A stretch of 64,000 nucleotides of DNA. Source: Hericium rajendrae. Taxonomy: Eukaryota > Basidiomycota > Agaricomycetes > Russulales > Hericiaceae. This document shows, piece by piece, positions 60,531 to 64,000 of the stretch. The DNA is taken from contig CM065878.1 in assembly GCA_033439255.1 (NCBI GenBank), positions 930,001 to 994,000 on the forward strand, given 5' to 3'. A program made the position numbers and the translations under genes. Position 1 is the stretch's first letter. Each line of letters opens with the position of its first letter. The notes under the pieces were generated by a model. That model did not search any database, was not told the DNA's origin, and saw only the letters and a list, made by a program, of their open reading frames with translations.

Positions 60531-63500
60531 CTATATCGAGTTCCGTCGGGCACTTTGACCCTTCTTCCTCTTCGAAACAGCCTCCTTGCCCTCAACGAAC
60601 CCGGTTGGGAGGCGGTCCTCCTCTTCCCACTTCTCCAAAAATTTCAGCGTGGCCTGATATCCCTTCTCTTGGATTTCCTCGAATTTGCCGAACTGCATTG
60701 TTGCATACTGGGATGTGGACAAGATGAGTGGAGCACAAAACGGTGGATAGGATGGAATCGTACCTCTTGGACCGGCATTGCCATATACAGACATCCCGGG
60801 GTGGTCTTGGCGTTTTCCAGCGTACGTACACTCGAGACACTAGAGTAATGGTCAGAAGGACGTGCAAAGAAACAGATATCTTGACTGACTAGGCCAAGCG
60901 ACTCTGAATTTCAGTAATGGCAGGAATTGTTCTTGCATTTGAAAAGGGATTCCACCTGTTGATGAGGAGCCACCAACCAGAGACAGTGTCACCGAAGTTT
61001 CGCGGAGAGTTGTCATCGATCTGTTAAACATGAGGTCATAAATTGCCTGAAATTTAGGCTTAACATCTGTCAACGCACCGAGCCAACGTCGGACGCGAAT
61101 ACTGCACTGACTCCCATGTCGAACATCGTCGAGACCTACAGCTGGGTGTCAGACAGGACCACACGCGCCCCGCTCATGTTTACTTACCGGCAAGTTGTCC
61201 ACTGTGCCGTTCGTCAGATACAGAAGGTAAGGATAGAACCAAAAGACTAACGATATCCACCATCTACAAGCATGCTTCCATTGTCGCACAGGGGAGGGAG
61301 AAGACCCACGAGAGTCATCGATGCACCTACGAACAGTCAGCCGAGCGTTAATACAGCATACGGACACGATGCTTACGAATGAACCTCCAAGCGTAGCCAG
61401 TTTCATGTATCTCCATTCTCGAATGGATGATATTTGAAGTGTTGCAAAAGAAGGGGAGCCACATGTCCTCAATGTGTAGATCATAAAATGCCTGGAGGAA
61501 TGCATCAACTATAATTCAACAGCGTTCAAAACCGTGCGTACTTTGTAGAGAGAACGATTAAATTCGTGACCCTATGAAGAAAAGCATTTAGACCCGGTGA
61601 GACCAACGACAAGCGCGGCTGCGTACCGTGGTATAAGCGACAAGCGGATATGTCACGTCTGAGAGCACTCTCCAGATATTTCCCATCCTGCTGCTGAAGT
61701 GCTTCGCACGACCCGAGCTGGAGATGATGTCGCCTTCCCTGGCATATAAGCCTCCGATGAAGGCACCAATACTTGTCCCTGCGACGTCCATTAGTCCATG
61801 CGCCTCACGCCAGTGTGAAAATCCTACCTCCGACATGGTCAATGGGTATGCCATATTCTTCCAGAGCTCGCAAGACACCCTAGATCACGTCAAAAAGTGA
61901 ACCCGCAATCAAGGATCATGAACCTACGAGATGCGACATGCCCCTCGCTCCACCACCACCTAACACAATCCCGATCGATTTACCACACAAACGTCGTGCA
62001 AGCCTGGCGAAGTCATTGCTGTGCGGTGGCCGCTGAGGCCGGGGGTCTCGCCGCCCGCCGCGATACTTCTGAATTTCGCTCTGCACTTTGTCCTTGAGGT
62101 TCTTCAGCGCAGCGATGCCCGCAGGATCTTGTGGCATCGCAGTCGCTTTAGTCACAGGAATTTTCAGTCCCTATCAGACTCGTCAACGAGCGTTCTTCGC
62201 ATCTTGGAGCAGACATACCGGCAATTCGACGTGTAGATGTTGATGAATCCATGGTCGATTCTAGTTTAGGCGATGAGTATTCTCCATAGTCCTATTTAAT
62301 GAAAACTCACCTTCAACCATTCACGAGTCGATCCAGGCAAGATCGAACGATCAGGGTGAAGTAAGATGAGCTCCTTTCGTGCAGTGGTCTTCATGGAAAG
62401 AAGCAGACGCTCGTAATCACCTATGGACGGGTCATCTCCCATGCCTACAACCATGACAAAATCGGCCTATGCAAGGGAGGGTTCAGTAGAGATGGGAAAA
62501 CCGTTAGGTGTAGTCATACCTGACGGATACAAGTCTGCGTCCAAGAGCTATTGACAGCTGAATCAACCACATAAAGCACGATCTTATATCGCTGTTCCTG
62601 GTCAGCCAGCCAGGCCGCCGTCTTCAACTTGCCCATGCGAGTGAATGCATGTCGTCCGAGGGTGTTAGATACAAGCGCCTGGTTCAGATACGACGTAGGA
62701 GCACCGATGCCCTCGAGCGCTGAATGCAATTTACGCGCGAAAATGTCTACAGGGATGTGGCGAGATACTGGAAGGATGGCGACGGTCTTCAGATTGGCGT
62801 TATTTCGACGAAGCTCAGTCGTTGGATTCCACGACCTTGCGACCGATGGAGATTCCAGGTCGCTTCGGACACGAGATGCTATCATCCGCAACAAGCTATG
62901 ATGTGACTAAATTAGTCTCTGCAGGAACGCATACAAATGGTCCAACTCACAGCGCAGTGGTCTGCGGATTCCTATTTGAATGGAGAATTTATAAGAATTG
63001 TTATCATTTAATATCGGGCAAAGCGAGACCTACCGAGAAGAGATTGCATTGAACAGAGTTTGAGGCATGCGGATCAGTTCGGTGTCACGAATGGCATGAA
63101 CAGTGGTCTTCCTGGGTGTGCTTGTGATAACGTCGATCTCGCCCGCCGTATCGCCTTGACCGTATTCCGCAATGATATTCACTCCTCCTTCCTCCTTCTC
63201 AGTGATGGCACGGAGACGACCATTGATGACGATGTAGAAACTATCGGAAACATCGCCTGTGCGCCAAAGGATCTGACCGGCGTTGACCTGCATCCAGTCT
63301 AATGAAGCATCAATTTGCAGAACTAGCAAGGCATGCACTTCGTTAGTTTCCTTTTATTGAATAAGCGCATTGTCCTTACCCAGCGGGGACAACAGAGAAA
63401 TCAGGCGCTTGGCCAAGGTAAGCAGGACGATGGGCTGCTTCTCAAGCAGACGTTCCAGGGCATGGTCGGGCAAGAATCCTACGTAGGTATTCGTCTTCGC

Positions 63501-64000
63501 AACAATGTCCACGTAAGACGCAGTATTCGATAGTGAAGCTGTAATCCGTTCAGTTGTACTGACCACTGACATCATTCGATTGACGGACCTAGATATCCAG
63601 CAATCCCTCCTGGTTTCACAGTGAAGAGGGGCGTTCGACCTTCCGGTTCTTTAAGTTCGTCCTCTACATCATCAGAACCAGCTCGAGTGAATGTCGAGGT
63701 CGACGCAGTGTCCGTATGGCGTGAAGGGAACGTCTCCGATGCGTAAAGAGTATTAGGCGTCAATACAGATGGTTTTACCTTGGTCTTTCGCTGCGGCTTC
63801 TCCTTGGACGGGAGCAGAATATCCAGGAAGCCGTCAATGACATAAAATAGCCCTGATCGGGATATTCGTTGATTCGTCATATAAGAGATAGAGATACACA
63901 TACCTGTATTCCGCTCTCCTGCCCGTGCAAGGTACGAGCCGGCTGTAAAGAACAGGATTTCAACTTCATTGTCCAAACCTTTCATGTAAGTCTTGCCCGT
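60531..64000 (-). CDS. NTE1: Lysophospholipase NTE1 (C-terminal part, cut by window edge)
   Basis: ER membrane serine esterase that deacylates phosphatidylcholine (neuropathy target esterase family). Stop at 60531-60533; the start lies to the right of the window. Many short introns. In order: a cyclic-nucleotide-binding-like domain ([27 protein letters not shown], 63,900 down to 63,600), a second one ([35 protein letters not shown]), a linker with [12 protein letters not shown]-like strand blocks read in minus ([20 protein letters not shown]), then the patatin domain: [15 protein letters not shown] oxyanion loop, catalytic Ser in [12 protein letters not shown], and catalytic Asp in LVDGGY-LDNLPV. 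The tail [20 protein letters not shown] and [11 protein letters not shown] is typical. The N-terminal membrane helix is outside the window. Confidence 0.94.

Overview
The window is nuclear DNA from a filamentous basidiomycete fungus, most likely an agaricomycete. The main signs are GC-rich genes packed on both strands, many introns of about 50-60 nt with GT(A/G)(A/C/T)G donors and AG acceptors, intron-bearing histone H4, and families typical of that group (DUF6593, tnp2-type CACTA transposase, YABBY-like HMG protein, Ctr copper transporter). Gene models were built by eye from conserved protein blocks. For many of them I counted exon lengths and checked that the codon phase is kept across every junction.

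Layout. 0.4-4.4 kb: a DUF6593 gene and a DHA1-type MFS drug transporter, both on minus. 4.4-5.5 kb: an intergenic stretch with a pair of inverted repeat arms and a fragment resembling a CACTA end. 5.6-9.2 kb: EXO5 nuclease and a Ctr copper transporter, plus strand. 9.5-18.2 kb: two DEAH-type RNA helicases head to head (a DHX57-like protein and spliceosomal PRP22) with 155 bp between their start codons. 18.6-21 kb: an NXT1/p15-like NTF2 protein and ISC1 sphingolipid phospholipase C, also head to head. 21.2-22.5 kb: a direct tandem repeat of about 467 bp. 23.5-25.3 kb: a CBM21 glycogen-targeting PP1 subunit. 25.4-27.5 kb: GC- and pyrimidine-rich DNA with no recognised gene. 27,575-32,999: a CACTA DNA transposon that looks whole, with a four-exon tnp2 transposase and a divergent four-exon accessory gene. 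33.4-39.2 kb: histone H4, RIB7 and a PUF RNA-binding protein. 39.2-44.3 kb: a 5 kb gene-poor GC-rich tract. 44.3-49.1 kb: an F-box-like protein, a small unknown gene and an amidohydrolase. 50.2-55.2 kb: a GSKIP-domain protein, LRP1/C1D, and an F-box/LRR protein ending in a CaaX box. 56.4-64 kb: a YABBY-like HMG protein, VPS33, and the C-terminal part of NTE1, which runs off the right edge.

Most genes are conserved housekeeping functions: splicing, mRNA export, rRNA and exosome processing, vacuolar fusion, phospholipid turnover, riboflavin synthesis. They do not form a pathway cluster. Five host gene pairs are divergent with short shared upstream regions. The accessory content is the CACTA element, the inverted-repeat pair at 4.6-5.5 kb and the repeats at 21-22.5 and 43 kb. 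I did not find a clearly new multi-gene system. The best candidates for something undescribed are the CACTA accessory gene, the inverted-repeat element, the 82-residue gene at 46.8-47.1 kb, and the CaaX-tailed F-box protein.
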